DNA of 64,000 nucleotides. Source: a bacterium. GTDB lineage: Bacteria > Sumerlaeota > Sumerlaeia > SLMS01 > JAHLLQ01. The translations under genes and the position numbers were made by a program. Below, piece after piece: positions 1 through 9,335 of this stretch. The notes under the pieces are model-generated. The model was not told where the DNA came from, ran no database searches, and saw only the letters and a list, made by a program, of their open reading frames with translations. The stretch spans positions 1 to 64,000 of the forward strand of contig JAHLLQ010000006.1 in assembly GCA_020444065.1 (NCBI GenBank), given 5' to 3'. The stretch's first letter is position 1. Each line of letters opens with the position of its first letter.

Positions 1-6
1 GCGGCC

Positions 7-30
7 GCATGGTTCCCTCGGGAACCATGC
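7..30. repeat. Perfect inverted repeat (hairpin)
   Basis: A perfect 10-bp stem (GCATGGTTCC / GGAACCATGC) closes a 4-nt CTCG loop. No T-tract follows on either strand, so it is not a typical intrinsic terminator. It could be a REP-like element or the end of a transcription unit lying outside the window. Confidence 0.6.
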
Positions 31-73
31 CCCGGCGGAAGTCGGCCGGCTCGGGCACATCCCTGGTCGGCCC

Positions 74-175
74 AAAACCGCGAAAAGCTAACATCCCCGC
101 TGGTACAGAAAAGGGGAGAGCATCAAAACCGCGAAGGGCTAACATCCCCGCTGGTACAGAAAAGGGGAGAGCATC
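74..175. repeat. Tandem duplication of a 51-bp unit
   Basis: Two head-to-tail copies (74-124 and 125-175) differ only in a short AAAAG/AAGGG patch. Each copy contains TCCCC and GGGGA segments about 14 nt apart that could fold into a small hairpin. The array lies just downstream (minus strand) of the tRNA-Ser(CGA)-like gene. A C5/G5 hairpin at 177-195 follows it but lacks a T-run. No coding function is seen. Confidence 0.85.
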
Positions 176-226
176 ACCCCCGGACTGGCCGGGGGCACTC
201 GAAGGGCTTTATTCTCAGGGTGATAA

Positions 227-315
227 TGGCGGTGGAGGAGGGATTCGAACCCCCGGTACCGTTGCCGGCACACCCGCTTTCGAGGCGGACAGCGCAAATG
301 TGCCTGCTCTCCCCT
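227..315 (-). tRNA. tRNA-Ser(CGA), probably defective 5' half
   Basis: On the minus strand the anticodon arm is intact (stem TCCGC/GCGGG, loop CTCGAAA, anticodon CGA). The long class-II variable arm, the T arm with a TTCGAAT loop, an acceptor 3' strand CTCCACC, discriminator G and encoded CCA are all present. The 5' acceptor strand should read GGTGGAG. The best in-register candidate is AGGGGAG, which leaves two mismatches, and the D arm is unusual with a loop lacking the usual layout. It is either a diverged functional tRNA or a decaying copy. The sister tRNA-Ser(GGA) at 9043-9132 is fully regular. Confidence 0.6.
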
Positions 316-472
316 GTTTTTCCTTGAGCACTCATCGCTGTTTTGACCTAATCGCGTGTTCGTTTCAAGTTTCCAGGCGTCTTGTTCAGAATGTGAGGGA
401 TGAGACGCGAGGTGCCGCCCACGACTCGGCGGGTGCGCCGATCTGTTGAGGCATCCTTGAGGAGGGGCCATC

Positions 473-3400
473 ATGTTTCTATCACGTCGCTGTTCTTCAT
501 TCCTATTCATCTGCGTCTCCATTCTGATGGTTGCCGCGGGGGGAGTCGCTCAGCCGGATGACTGGACGAACCCTGCCCAGGACGCCAACGAACAGTGGCC
601 CTCCTTTGATGAGTTCCACCGCATGTCCGACCATGACAAAGAGCAGGTCGAACTCTACTGGCTGATGAACGTTTATGAGAGTGATCCGAAGTGGGAAAGC
701 AACTACCACTTCACCTCGACCGGCTATGCCGATGATGGCCTGTCCGATGTGCCGGGGTGGTTGCGCGACGCGGCATGGTCTTCTTCCGCTTCTGTGGATG
801 CGGTTCTTTACGGGGAGGAAGTCGGAGAGTCCAAAATCTGGGGCAGCTGCGCGGAGACGGCCGAGCGTGTCGAGAGTGATCTCAAGCTGGCCCGCGAGAC
901 GTTTCTGGAGACCTACTACCCGCCCGAACCGCCGCCCGGCGCCTCCTACGTTCCGGACGACTACGCGGACCTGGTTTCGCAACCAGTCCGCAATCTGCAG
1001 TGGGACTTCACCAACAAACCAGAAAGCGTCAGCTTCACGGGACTGGAACCCGCCTGGGCAACGCATCAGAGCGTGAAAGTCTATCCTAAAGGCGCCGATG
1101 GCACTGATGAGGGCTACGTGTTCGATCCGTGGGCCACGGGCTACCCGGAAGTCCTGGCCCCCGAGGTCGCCCACAACCGAGCTTACGTGTATAGCGGCGA
1201 ACCCATGACGCGGCCCCTGTCGCCCTGGGAAATGCCCCCTCCTCCCTGTGAGGATTGCCCCCCGGGGGATGATGGAACCGACGGAAAAACCGGCGGCGAC
1301 GATCCTCCGTCGGACGACACAACACCCGCTCCTCCCGGTGGAAGCGGGGGAGACATCAACTGGCTCCCCCAGGAGCATGATCGCCCTCCCACGAACCGCG
1401 ACACTCCCGATGACAACGTGGATGCCGCTCGTGGCTCTCTTGCCTCCGGCCACCGCGCCGGCGTACCCGAGGCCCGAGTGATCGCCTCCTGGGTGCGAAC
1501 GGCTCGCTGGCGGCAGGACACACTCCTGGCGGACCAATGGGCGAGTGACGAGTTCCCCTTCCTCATCGGGAATGTAAATGACGCCCGGCTCTTCTTCGAC
1601 CCCTGGCGACTCTTCTGCCTGGATCATGCCGGACTCGTCGCCCCGGGCGGTCTGGCGGGATCCATTCAGGACACGGTGGACATGATGCGGCGGACACCCC
1701 GCATCGCGGTTCTCGCCAACGGGTACTTCCGCGATATGGCAGGAATCCTTGCCGCCCAGAGAGTCCCTGTTACTTTGGTCCGCCCCCAGGATATTGCGGC
1801 GGAGGCGGAGAACTACTCCGTTCTGATCGTGCCTTCGGGCGGCTTCTCGGGACTGGACAACGCCGAGTTCTTCCGCCAGGCCCTGGACGACTATGTGAGT
1901 GCCGGCGGGACCCTGGCCGTCTTCTGCCAGGCGACCGGCGACCAGTACCTCGCTGCCCCGGGCACTGCGGGATTGCAGGCCGCCGGCTGGCAGGAAGACC
2001 AGACCTGTGTCCACAATTCCGCCGTCATTACCCAGAGCCACCCGATCCTGGCCGGGCAACACACTGTGACTCCCGATTTCAAGGTGGATGGCTACTTCTC
2101 GTCCTGGCCGGACCACATGACTCCCGTCCTCTATCGGACGCGTAATCCCGTGCCGATGGTTCTGGTCTACGATCACGGGGAGGGGCACGTTCTGCTCACG
2201 ACGAGCTACGCGGACTGGGGCGGCGTCCGATCCGCCATCGGGCGCGACGACGCGAACCTGCTGCGCCACATCAGTCATTGGGGTCTTTGGGCGGGGACGG
2301 AGATGCCACTTGTAGGAGCCGGCCTCCCCATCAACTTGCCGGTCACTGTCACCAACTACACGCTCGAAGTGGGAACTCAGGCTACCTTCCGGGTTGTCGA
2401 TTCCTCCGGGATGCAGACGGGCGAGCCGATCATCAGGGAGGTCCTCGTTCTGCCGGGGGAGACGACGCAGGTGAACATCGACGTCGTGGCTCCGGATACT
2501 CCCGGCATCTATGAAATCGACGCGGACTTGCTTGCCGGAGACTTGACGGTCCCGCAGATCAGCGCCGCCGTCTTTGCGGCGGTCCGGCAGTTCCCGATGA
2601 ACAGCGGCGCCACGCAAATCCCCGAGATCACCGCGCTGCTGACCTCCGATCGCCAGACATACGCGCCTGACGAAGTGGCTGACGTCACCATGACGGTCTA
2701 TAACCAGTCGGCTCAGGATCAGGTCGTCGAACTGACATTTCCCGGCTATTTCGGCCAGCAATCCGAAGTGCGTCCCGGGGTCACCGTCCCTGCTGGGGGG
2801 TCAGCCGCTGAGGTCTTCCAGCTGGAGATGAGCGGGCGGCCGAGCGACGCGTTCCGAGCCTATGGGACCGTGTACAGCTCCCCGGAGCATTCCGCCATCG
2901 CCAGAGTCTGGCGAGGCATCTGGGTCAATGAACCGGAACCGCGCGCGTCGGTGGAAGTCGTTCCCGGCGGGGACACGCCCGCTGCGGGGGCGACGGTCGC
3001 CTTCGAGTGCCTCATTCAGAAGGACTACTTCGAGTCCGACCAGGATGTCTGGGCGTTTGACTTCACTCTCACAGGCCCGGGCGGGGAAGTACTCCACCAG
3101 GAGAGTTTTGGTACCTCTCCCCAGCCGAGTTCCTTTGCCCACCTCGTAGAGTATTCTTTCCCGAACGATGCCCCCTTCGGACCGTATCGCGCCACGTGTC
3201 AGGGCCAGTTCGAAGGAGCCGCTGGCGGTGCCTCGGTCCTGCTGCTGCTGCGCCCCGGCGTCGCCGGTCTGCGCCCGGCCGACAACATCTGGACGACCGC
3301 CGCCGGCAGTACCAAGGAGTTCACTGCAAGCTTCGAGACCTTCGCCCCCGGTGGCCAGACCGGGACCTTGCGGCTGGAAGTTCCCAGTGTCGCCTTCGAT

Positions 3401-6400
3401 CAAACAGAACCCTTCATGCTGGGCTCGCCCGGAGTGGCCGAAGTCAGCTTCGACGTTCCCTTCCCCCCGGCTACGGCTTCCGGCGAGCATACCGTGACAC
3501 TCACCGCGGACGCCTCGGGACAGGATCCCCAGGCTGTCGATCTCACACTCTTCGTCCCCGCGGCGGCTATCGTTGCCGAGCTTAACACCGGTTCCGTTCT
3601 GGCTGGCGATCCAGTGCAGGTACTTCTAACCAACTACGGAGGCGCCTATTCTACCGGTTGGGAGTATGCCCTCACGCTCAAGGATGGCTTCAAAGACATC
3701 TCGGAAACCTCCGGGACGGTTTCCCTGGCACCGGGCGAATCCGCCACTGTCGCTGTCGACACGTTTGTCGACCTGCGCGGAGGAGCCTACGCGATGGCCG
3801 CCGCCGTCTCGGAGCCGGGAGAATCCCCCCGCCTGCAGAGGCTCCCCCTGGAGATCCAGGGAACCACGGCCTGGATCACCGCCGACACCGACCGGAAAGT
3901 CTACGCGACAACCGACAATCTCAGCCTCTCCTCCGAATTTGGCCTCACATCCGATCTACTCCCGGACGCGATGGTCGAATTCCAGATTCTCGAAGGCAAC
4001 AACGCGCTGACCATCAAGGGAGAGACCGGAAGTTTCCGGAGCGACGCCACCCGGATCGCGACATCGACCGGGGGTATCATCGCGGTGTATGGCCCCGAAA
4101 TGGGCCTCAAGATGATTCACCACTTCACCGGCGCCACCCAGGCCACTTGGGGGGATATACGCACCGGGGCAGATCCGGTTGAGTATGGCGATGTGGCGTT
4201 CGACAGCACCGGCCAACTCCTTTTCCTCGACGGACCGGCTGGACGCATCGAAACGTGGGACCTGGATCCTTCACCGGTTCTGGTTTCGGATTGGATGGTG
4301 CGTGATTCAGAGGGACTCCCTCGTGTCTCGATGGATGTCGGCCCCAATGACAACGTGTATGTGCTGCGCCACGAGGATGACTCGGGATCTCGGGCCGGAA
4401 CTTCCTATGTGGAGTTGTACGATTCCGCGGGCACATTCCTGTCCCAGGCCGGCAGCTACGGGTCGAGCGATGGCCAGTTCCTCAGCCCCACACATGTTGT
4501 CGCGGATTCCGAGGGGTCCTTCTTCGTCGTCGATCCGGGGAACCACCGGGTCGTCCGCCTCGGGACTGATGGCGTCCTTCTGGCTTCCTATGACGTCGGA
4601 GAACTCGCGCCCGTTGGCGTCGCGTTTGATCCGAATTTCGTCCCGAATGGACGTGTTGCCGTGTTGACGGAGGACGACTACAGCGGTCCCAACTCCGAGG
4701 AGATCTACTTCTTCACAACGGATGGCGTGCCGGACGGAACCTATGGAGTCTATGTGACGAAGGGGCGCGACCTCGCCCAGGATCGCACAAACCCCGCGCG
4801 CTTTGTGGCTTTGGAAGCCCTGAATATCTATGGTGCGCGGATTAACGTTCTCGCTTTCGAAGGTTACACCGAGTGGACGATCCGTTCCTACTCTCGACCG
4901 GCGGGGATCGATCGCCTCTCTGACGGCCGCCTTGTGATTGCCGATCCAGGATCCTACTCCGTGTGGATGTACGACCCGGCATCCGGACTTTCACCCTTTG
5001 TCGTCCCGCAGGCCGAGCCCGCGCTCGGGAACTTCTCCCCTCAAGACCTCATCGTTGGCGAAGGAGACATCATCTATGCCATCGATGGTGGTGTCTATAA
5101 CCAGTACCTGCGCGTCTTCGATGCCAATGGGGCGCTCGTCCAGACTCTTCCCGGCGAAGGTACCCCCTTCCCCGAGACGCCCGAGTTCCTTGACATGGAC
5201 GGTTCCGGGAACCTGTATGTCTACTTCAATACTGATGGCCGTGTTGTGAAGATGGATCCGGAGGGGAACGAGCTCAGCTCTTTCTACGTCGCCGGATCCG
5301 AGCAGAGGCTGACCAACGTGGACGGTATGGCGGTCGATCCCCAGGGACGTGTCTGGCTCGCCTGGGACGATGACGTGACGCTCCGCAACATGGATGGCTC
5401 GGTCGTCGCTGAAGCTGGGAGTTTCACCTACGTGTACGGCCTCGATGTCGGGTCCGATGGCTTGCTGTACCTGTGGGATCTGCTTCAGCGAGGTTTTGTC
5501 ATTGATGACTCCGGCGATGTGATCAGCAGTTTCGCGCCTTCTCCTCCGTCACTGGTTACCTGCATCCGTGCGATGGATTCGCACGTTTATTTCGGCCTCA
5601 ACTCCGCCTGGGGGATTGGTTGGACCGGCGGCTCCATCCATCGCGACAGTGTCGTGCCCGACATCGCGCGCGGCCTCTCGGGGACTGCCGGACAGACCAT
5701 TGCCCCGCCGGTCAGCTACCCGTACGAAGGAACCCTGGTGGCCTCGTTGAGCAACCGTTTCGGTCAAGTGCTGGCTAGCGGATCCAGTTCCTTCAGCGTG
5801 ACGGACGACGCTGTCGCCGTCGCCGTCCTGGCGGATCGGGCGAACTACTCCAGTGGAGAACTCGGCCAGCTCCGGTGCCTTGTCGCCAATCAGACAGACC
5901 AGCCTCTCAACGATCAACTGGTCCTTGCGAAAGAGGATGGAGACGTCTTCTTCGAGCAGTCCCTCGAACTGGGACCCTCGGAGACCTTGTCCTTCGAGTA
6001 TCCCTTTGAAACCTCCTCCTCGTCGTTCACGGCGACCCTGGACTTTGGTCCGTATCACGCCGAATCGCCCATCAATGTGGTAAGTGCCGCCGTGCAGATC
6101 CAGGCAGTTGTCCCAGAACGGGTCACGTGCGAGCCCTTCGACGTCCCTGTGACATTGACCAACCTGAGGAATTCCCCCGCTTCTGGGCGGCTGACTGTCT
6201 CCACGGCGGCCGGCTCACGTTGGGCCGATGTCGCGCTGGCTCCGAAGGAAAGCCAGACGCACAATATCTCAGCCTGGGTTACGGCCGACGATTCCGTCAG
6301 AATTGTTCTCTCGAGCGGCTTGCGGGGCTCGGCCAGCTATCCTGTCACCCTGGGGCCCGCGGTTACCATCGATGTGACGGCCGACGAGGTCTATCCGCTA

Positions 6401-8236
6401 GGCAACGTCACCGTTCCCTACATGATAACGAACGCTGGCGCGTTGGGTGCCTCCGTCCCCATCACGTTCTCTACACTGGACGAATCCACTGTTTTGGAGC
6501 ATTTCGTGGATGCCGCTGAGCAGGTAGCCGGCAAAGTCGCTGTGACACTGCGGGAGCCGGTGACCGAGCTGTTCTGGCAATCTCCTTACGCCAGCGGCAG
6601 CGCCCTCCTCCGGGCCGGCGGTGCCAGCATGCAACTTGTGGGAGCACCCGAGTGGACACTCGAGCCGGGGGATTCCGACATCTCAGGCGGGGACGCCGTG
6701 ACGGTCACCCTCCAGATCGAAAACCTCTCCGACTTCCCCGATTCGGCGGACCTGTGCCATGACGCAAAAGGTGTGTTCCGGGGCGAGAGCCAGCTCTTCC
6801 TCGAAGGCGGCGAGACGGGGACGGCACACTTCTCCTTCAAGATTCCCGATGACCTGCCGGCCGGAACGTATCCCCTGCTTGTCTCCGTCGACAGCCTGGT
6901 CTCGCCTTTCGAGTACGAGGTGGCCGGTCCGGCTTTCGGAGTCTCCGCGGCATTGGATGCGGGCTGTTATTCCAGTGGCGACTCAGCGGCGCTGGCCGTT
7001 CACCTGGACAGCAGTTCCGCCGATTTGAGCGGGATCGAGATCATGGTAACCGCCCCGGAATTCCAGGAAACGCGGCTGGTGGACCTGCCGAACGGCGTGG
7101 CGGTGGATGAAGAGTTCGCAATCCCTGTTCTCGCATCGGGCCTCGTGGTCGTTGATGTCTCGATGCCACAGCAAGGGCGCTCCGCCTGGATCGATATGCT
7201 GAATCTCAGCACATGCGGCGGGTTGCGCGTGACCGTGGATGAGGAGTCGTACCTGCGCGGAGAAGTAGTTGCCGTGACGGTTGTTACCGACGCCCCCACG
7301 ACAGCCAGCCTTTCGGCCTTTGAGGCGAATGTCGACATGGTGTTCGACAGCGCAGGGACGCAGGAGTGGGCCTTCACCGTCCCCGATGTTCCCGCCGGGC
7401 GGTATACCGTTGACTACCTGATCGGAGCGGGGGAAACCCCCGGAGAAGTCTACTTCGATGTCGACGGCCCCGAACTGCGTGTCATCCGTGTCGCAGCGAC
7501 TCCCTCCATTCCCGTGGGCACTTGTGACCTTGCGGTGTCTGTGACTGCCGTCCCTCATCTCGTTCAGGAGGGAACGGTCAACTTCGAAATCCGGGATGAT
7601 CTCGGAGACATTCTGTCCCGCTGGGCGGAGCCATTTTCCGGCATGACCGAGGGAGCCGAAAGCACAATCTCCACACGCCGCCAGGTCGCCTTCCACTCCT
7701 CCGGTCTGCATGTTCTCACCTACGCTGCCTACGCCGACGATACCGACGGGGCAATCGCGACCGGCCAGGTCTTCTTCGACGCCTTCTCCGAAAGGCAACC
7801 TGAGGTCGTGGAAGTAAGCCCCCGAGAAGGATCTGAAGAAGTCCCGGTCGGCATGCCCGTCAGCATCCGCTTCAACCGGAGAATGGACGCCCCGTCCGTC
7901 GAAGCCGCCTTTGCGGCCCAACCGGCCTTCACTCCGCAGTTTGAATGGCCCGCGGCGAATGTTCTCGTTGTTCGCCCGGCCGACGGCAGGTTCCGTCCTC
8001 TGCAGGCTTACACCTGCACGATTGACACACAGGCGCGCGACCGCGAAGATCAGGCTCTGGCAACTCCGTTCTCCTGGTCGTTCACCGCCGGGACCGGCGT
8101 GACCGCCGCGACGATCAACGAAGTCCTGGAAGGCGAGCGAGAGGTGACCACAGAGGAAGTCCTCCTGATGGATCTCAACGGAGATGGCGTCATCGACGTC
8201 GCCGATATCATCCTGGCGATCACCATGGGGTTGTAG
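473..8236 (+). CDS. Giant secreted multidomain protein: transglutaminase-like, GATase-like, propeller, Ig-like, dockerin-like end
   Basis: The 2,587-residue protein has an N-terminal signal peptide (about 1-27) and a good ribosome-binding site (GGAGG) 10 nt before the ATG. Residues about 60-245 contain a plausible papain/transglutaminase-type triad: Cys126 in GSC, His198 in ATHQSV and Asp218 in VFDPW. A Pro/Asp-rich linker (255-293) follows. Residues about 405-600 look like a class-I glutamine-amidotransferase-like fold, as in ThuA-type proteins. The middle consists of CARDB/Ig-like modules, with an NHL-type beta-propeller at about 1240-1700. Residues about 2460-2555 match the SbsA/Big_5 Ig-like domain. 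The last 25 residues hold a calcium-loop motif, DLNGDGVIDVADII, as in half a type-I dockerin. The protein is probably exported and surface-exposed or released. Enzymatic activity is not established and the substrate is unknown. Confidence 0.85.
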   Translation: MFLSRRCSSFLFICVSILMVAAGGVAQPDDWTNPAQDANEQWPSFDEFHRMSDHDKEQVELYWLMNVYESDPKWESNYHFTSTGYADDGLSDVPGWLRDAAWSSSASVDAVLYGEEVGESKIWGSCAETAERVESDLKLARETFLETYYPPEPPPGASYVPDDYADLVSQPVRNLQWDFTNKPESVSFTGLEPAWATHQSVKVYPKGADGTDEGYVFDPWATGYPEVLAPEVAHNRAYVYSGEPMTRPLSPWEMPPPPCEDCPPGDDGTDGKTGGDDPPSDDTTPAPPGGSGGDINWLPQEHDRPPTNRDTPDDNVDAARGSLASGHRAGVPEARVIASWVRTARWRQDTLLADQWASDEFPFLIGNVNDARLFFDPWRLFCLDHAGLVAPGGLAGSIQDTVDMMRRTPRIAVLANGYFRDMAGILAAQRVPVTLVRPQDIAAEAENYSVLIVPSGGFSGLDNAEFFRQALDDYVSAGGTLAVFCQATGDQYLAAPGTAGLQAAGWQEDQTCVHNSAVITQSHPILAGQHTVTPDFKVDGYFSSWPDHMTPVLYRTRNPVPMVLVYDHGEGHVLLTTSYADWGGVRSAIGRDDANLLRHISHWGLWAGTEMPLVGAGLPINLPVTVTNYTLEVGTQATFRVVDSSGMQTGEPIIREVLVLPGETTQVNIDVVAPDTPGIYEIDADLLAGDLTVPQISAAVFAAVRQFPMNSGATQIPEITALLTSDRQTYAPDEVADVTMTVYNQSAQDQVVELTFPGYFGQQSEVRPGVTVPAGGSAAEVFQLEMSGRPSDAFRAYGTVYSSPEHSAIARVWRGIWVNEPEPRASVEVVPGGDTPAAGATVAFECLIQKDYFESDQDVWAFDFTLTGPGGEVLHQESFGTSPQPSSFAHLVEYSFPNDAPFGPYRATCQGQFEGAAGGASVLLLLRPGVAGLRPADNIWTTAAGSTKEFTASFETFAPGGQTGTLRLEVPSVAFDQTEPFMLGSPGVAEVSFDVPFPPATASGEHTVTLTADASGQDPQAVDLTLFVPAAAIVAELNTGSVLAGDPVQVLLTNYGGAYSTGWEYALTLKDGFKDISETSGTVSLAPGESATVAVDTFVDLRGGAYAMAAAVSEPGESPRLQRLPLEIQGTTAWITADTDRKVYATTDNLSLSSEFGLTSDLLPDAMVEFQILEGNNALTIKGETGSFRSDATRIATSTGGIIAVYGPEMGLKMIHHFTGATQATWGDIRTGADPVEYGDVAFDSTGQLLFLDGPAGRIETWDLDPSPVLVSDWMVRDSEGLPRVSMDVGPNDNVYVLRHEDDSGSRAGTSYVELYDSAGTFLSQAGSYGSSDGQFLSPTHVVADSEGSFFVVDPGNHRVVRLGTDGVLLASYDVGELAPVGVAFDPNFVPNGRVAVLTEDDYSGPNSEEIYFFTTDGVPDGTYGVYVTKGRDLAQDRTNPARFVALEALNIYGARINVLAFEGYTEWTIRSYSRPAGIDRLSDGRLVIADPGSYSVWMYDPASGLSPFVVPQAEPALGNFSPQDLIVGEGDIIYAIDGGVYNQYLRVFDANGALVQTLPGEGTPFPETPEFLDMDGSGNLYVYFNTDGRVVKMDPEGNELSSFYVAGSEQRLTNVDGMAVDPQGRVWLAWDDDVTLRNMDGSVVAEAGSFTYVYGLDVGSDGLLYLWDLLQRGFVIDDSGDVISSFAPSPPSLVTCIRAMDSHVYFGLNSAWGIGWTGGSIHRDSVVPDIARGLSGTAGQTIAPPVSYPYEGTLVASLSNRFGQVLASGSSSFSVTDDAVAVAVLADRANYSSGELGQLRCLVANQTDQPLNDQLVLAKEDGDVFFEQSLELGPSETLSFEYPFETSSSSFTATLDFGPYHAESPINVVSAAVQIQAVVPERVTCEPFDVPVTLTNLRNSPASGRLTVSTAAGSRWADVALAPKESQTHNISAWVTADDSVRIVLSSGLRGSASYPVTLGPAVTIDVTADEVYPLGNVTVPYMITNAGALGASVPITFSTLDESTVLEHFVDAAEQVAGKVAVTLREPVTELFWQSPYASGSALLRAGGASMQLVGAPEWTLEPGDSDISGGDAVTVTLQIENLSDFPDSADLCHDAKGVFRGESQLFLEGGETGTAHFSFKIPDDLPAGTYPLLVSVDSLVSPFEYEVAGPAFGVSAALDAGCYSSGDSAALAVHLDSSSADLSGIEIMVTAPEFQETRLVDLPNGVAVDEEFAIPVLASGLVVVDVSMPQQGRSAWIDMLNLSTCGGLRVTVDEESYLRGEVVAVTVVTDAPTTASLSAFEANVDMVFDSAGTQEWAFTVPDVPAGRYTVDYLIGAGETPGEVYFDVDGPELRVIRVAATPSIPVGTCDLAVSVTAVPHLVQEGTVNFEIRDDLGDILSRWAEPFSGMTEGAESTISTRRQVAFHSSGLHVLTYAAYADDTDGAIATGQVFFDAFSERQPEVVEVSPREGSEEVPVGMPVSIRFNRRMDAPSVEAAFAAQPAFTPQFEWPAANVLVVRPADGRFRPLQAYTCTIDTQARDREDQALATPFSWSFTAGTGVTAATINEVLEGEREVTTEEVLLMDLNGDGVIDVADIILAITMGL

Positions 8237-8929
8237 AGACGTCAAAGCCGGGCAGCGCGAGTCCCGGGAGTTCCTGGATGGAAGACTCAAGAGCCCGGCA
8301 GCGTGACATGGGGCGGCACCCTTCACGGGAGAATGCCCGCAAATTGCGCGGGCAGCATCCGGCTGCATACAACGGTTGAAAAGGGACCCGGAGGCGGGTG
8401 TGTGCGCCCAGCCGTATGACCTGCCCCCGAGAACGCTACCAGGTCGTATGTTAGGTTTTCGGGGCCTGTCGAGGGTGGCTGGGCGGCGGAACCGGGGTCG
8501 GGGGGGAGGTCAGCCAAAAGGATTCCTCTTCCCCTTCTGAATACGGGACCAGTCATCACATCCCCGCGCATCGAAGGGCAAGAAGAACGTCCTCTCGATA
8601 CCCCCCTCTAATTCACGATTCGCATGGGATATATCGAGGGAAAGCACCCGCGGGGGGACGAAAGTCGTTCGGGTGCCTCCGCATTGCCCTCCCCCCTCGA
8701 CGCTTCTGCTCCAGATGGGGAGCCCGAGGCGAGGATTCCTGTCCTTCCCAACTCCTGGAGGGAATCGCCATCCTGATGACTCAAAGCCACCAGTCGACCT
8801 GAGGAAGGGACCACAGCACCGCTCGCCTTGTGACCTTGCCATTCCCCCGTGGCCGCCCCCTTCCCTCCGAGTGTCCTGGCGTGGCAAGAACTCTGTCTTG
8901 GCGAAAGGGCACAAGGAAGTTGGTGCCCA
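8237..8929. other. Intergenic region without a supported gene
   Basis: About 700 bp follow the giant secreted gene. A small inverted repeat (GCCCGC/GCGGGC at about 8334-8352) and several G/C-runs are visible. The minus-strand open frames here run through the downstream tRNA gene and have low-complexity, arginine/serine-rich translations, so they are not considered real. No riboswitch or known RNA is recognised. Confidence 0.5.
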
Positions 8930-8956
8930 ATTGGTGCCCAAACTGTGGGCACCAAT
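8920..8956. repeat. Iterated TTGGTGCCCAA element with inverted copy
   Basis: TTGGTGCCCAA occurs at 8920-8930 and its first ten bases recur at 8931-8940. ATTGGTGCCCA (8930-8940) then pairs perfectly with TGGGCACCAAT (8946-8956) across a 5-nt spacer. The 11-bp stem has no T-run. It lies about 90 bp downstream of the tRNA-Ser(GGA) gene. Confidence 0.7.
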
Positions 8957-8981
8957 GTCCAATTCCGGTCCAAAGGGGAAA

Positions 8982-9011
8982 TAAAAGCAAAGCCCCCGGA
9001 CGGGCCGGGGG
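8982..9011 (-). terminator. Rho-independent terminator of tRNA-Ser(GGA)
   Basis: Read on the minus strand, CCCCC and GGGGG arms close a short GC-rich loop and are followed by the T-rich tract CTTTGCTTTTATTT. It lies about 30 nt past the tRNA 3' end. Confidence 0.75.
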
Positions 9012-9042
9012 TACTCAAAGGGTACTGTTTTCAAAGGTTTAG

Positions 9043-9132
9043 TGGCGGAGAGAGGGGGATTCGAACCCCCGATAGAGTTGCCCCTATACACGCTTTCCAA
9101 GCGTGCGCCTTAAACCGCTCGGCCATCTCTCC
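9043..9132 (-). tRNA. tRNA-Ser(GGA)
   Basis: A regular 90-nt class-II tRNA. The acceptor GGAGAGA pairs with TCTCTCC, the D arm contains GAGCGG, and the anticodon stem CACGC/GCGTG holds loop TTGGAAA (anticodon GGA). A long variable arm, a T arm with loop TTCGAAT, discriminator G and encoded CCA complete it. It decodes UCC/UCU. Confidence 0.97.
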
Positions 9133-9335
9133 GTAAGCGGGGCTATGGAAGTGGGCCATCGGGCCGGGCTGGGTCAATGACAAATTCGCCGAAAGTACGG
9201 ATTTCACGGAGCTCACGGATAAGGGCACGCTCAACTGGGGGCGGTTATCGTTGCGTCCGGTCGGAGAGGCTGGAACCCTGACGGCCCTGATCTTGCCCGC
9301 AGGGCAAGGCCCGGCCTGGGAGCGGCCAGTCTGTG

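Noticed and set aside
9-522. Open frames of 146 and 127 residues on opposite strands at the window start
   Set aside because: They consist of the translated tandem repeat and tRNA-Ser(CGA) sequence and lack homology-like features.
503-2761. 752-residue minus-strand open frame opposite the giant secreted gene
   Set aside because: It mirrors a high-GC coding frame, has an Arg/Gly/Asp-rich translation without domains, and has no ribosome-binding site; the plus-strand gene has a signal peptide and clear domains.
8510-9100. 196-residue minus-strand frame and overlapping frames near tRNA-Ser(GGA)
   Set aside because: They translate through the tRNA gene and its terminator; the sequence is explained by the RNA gene.
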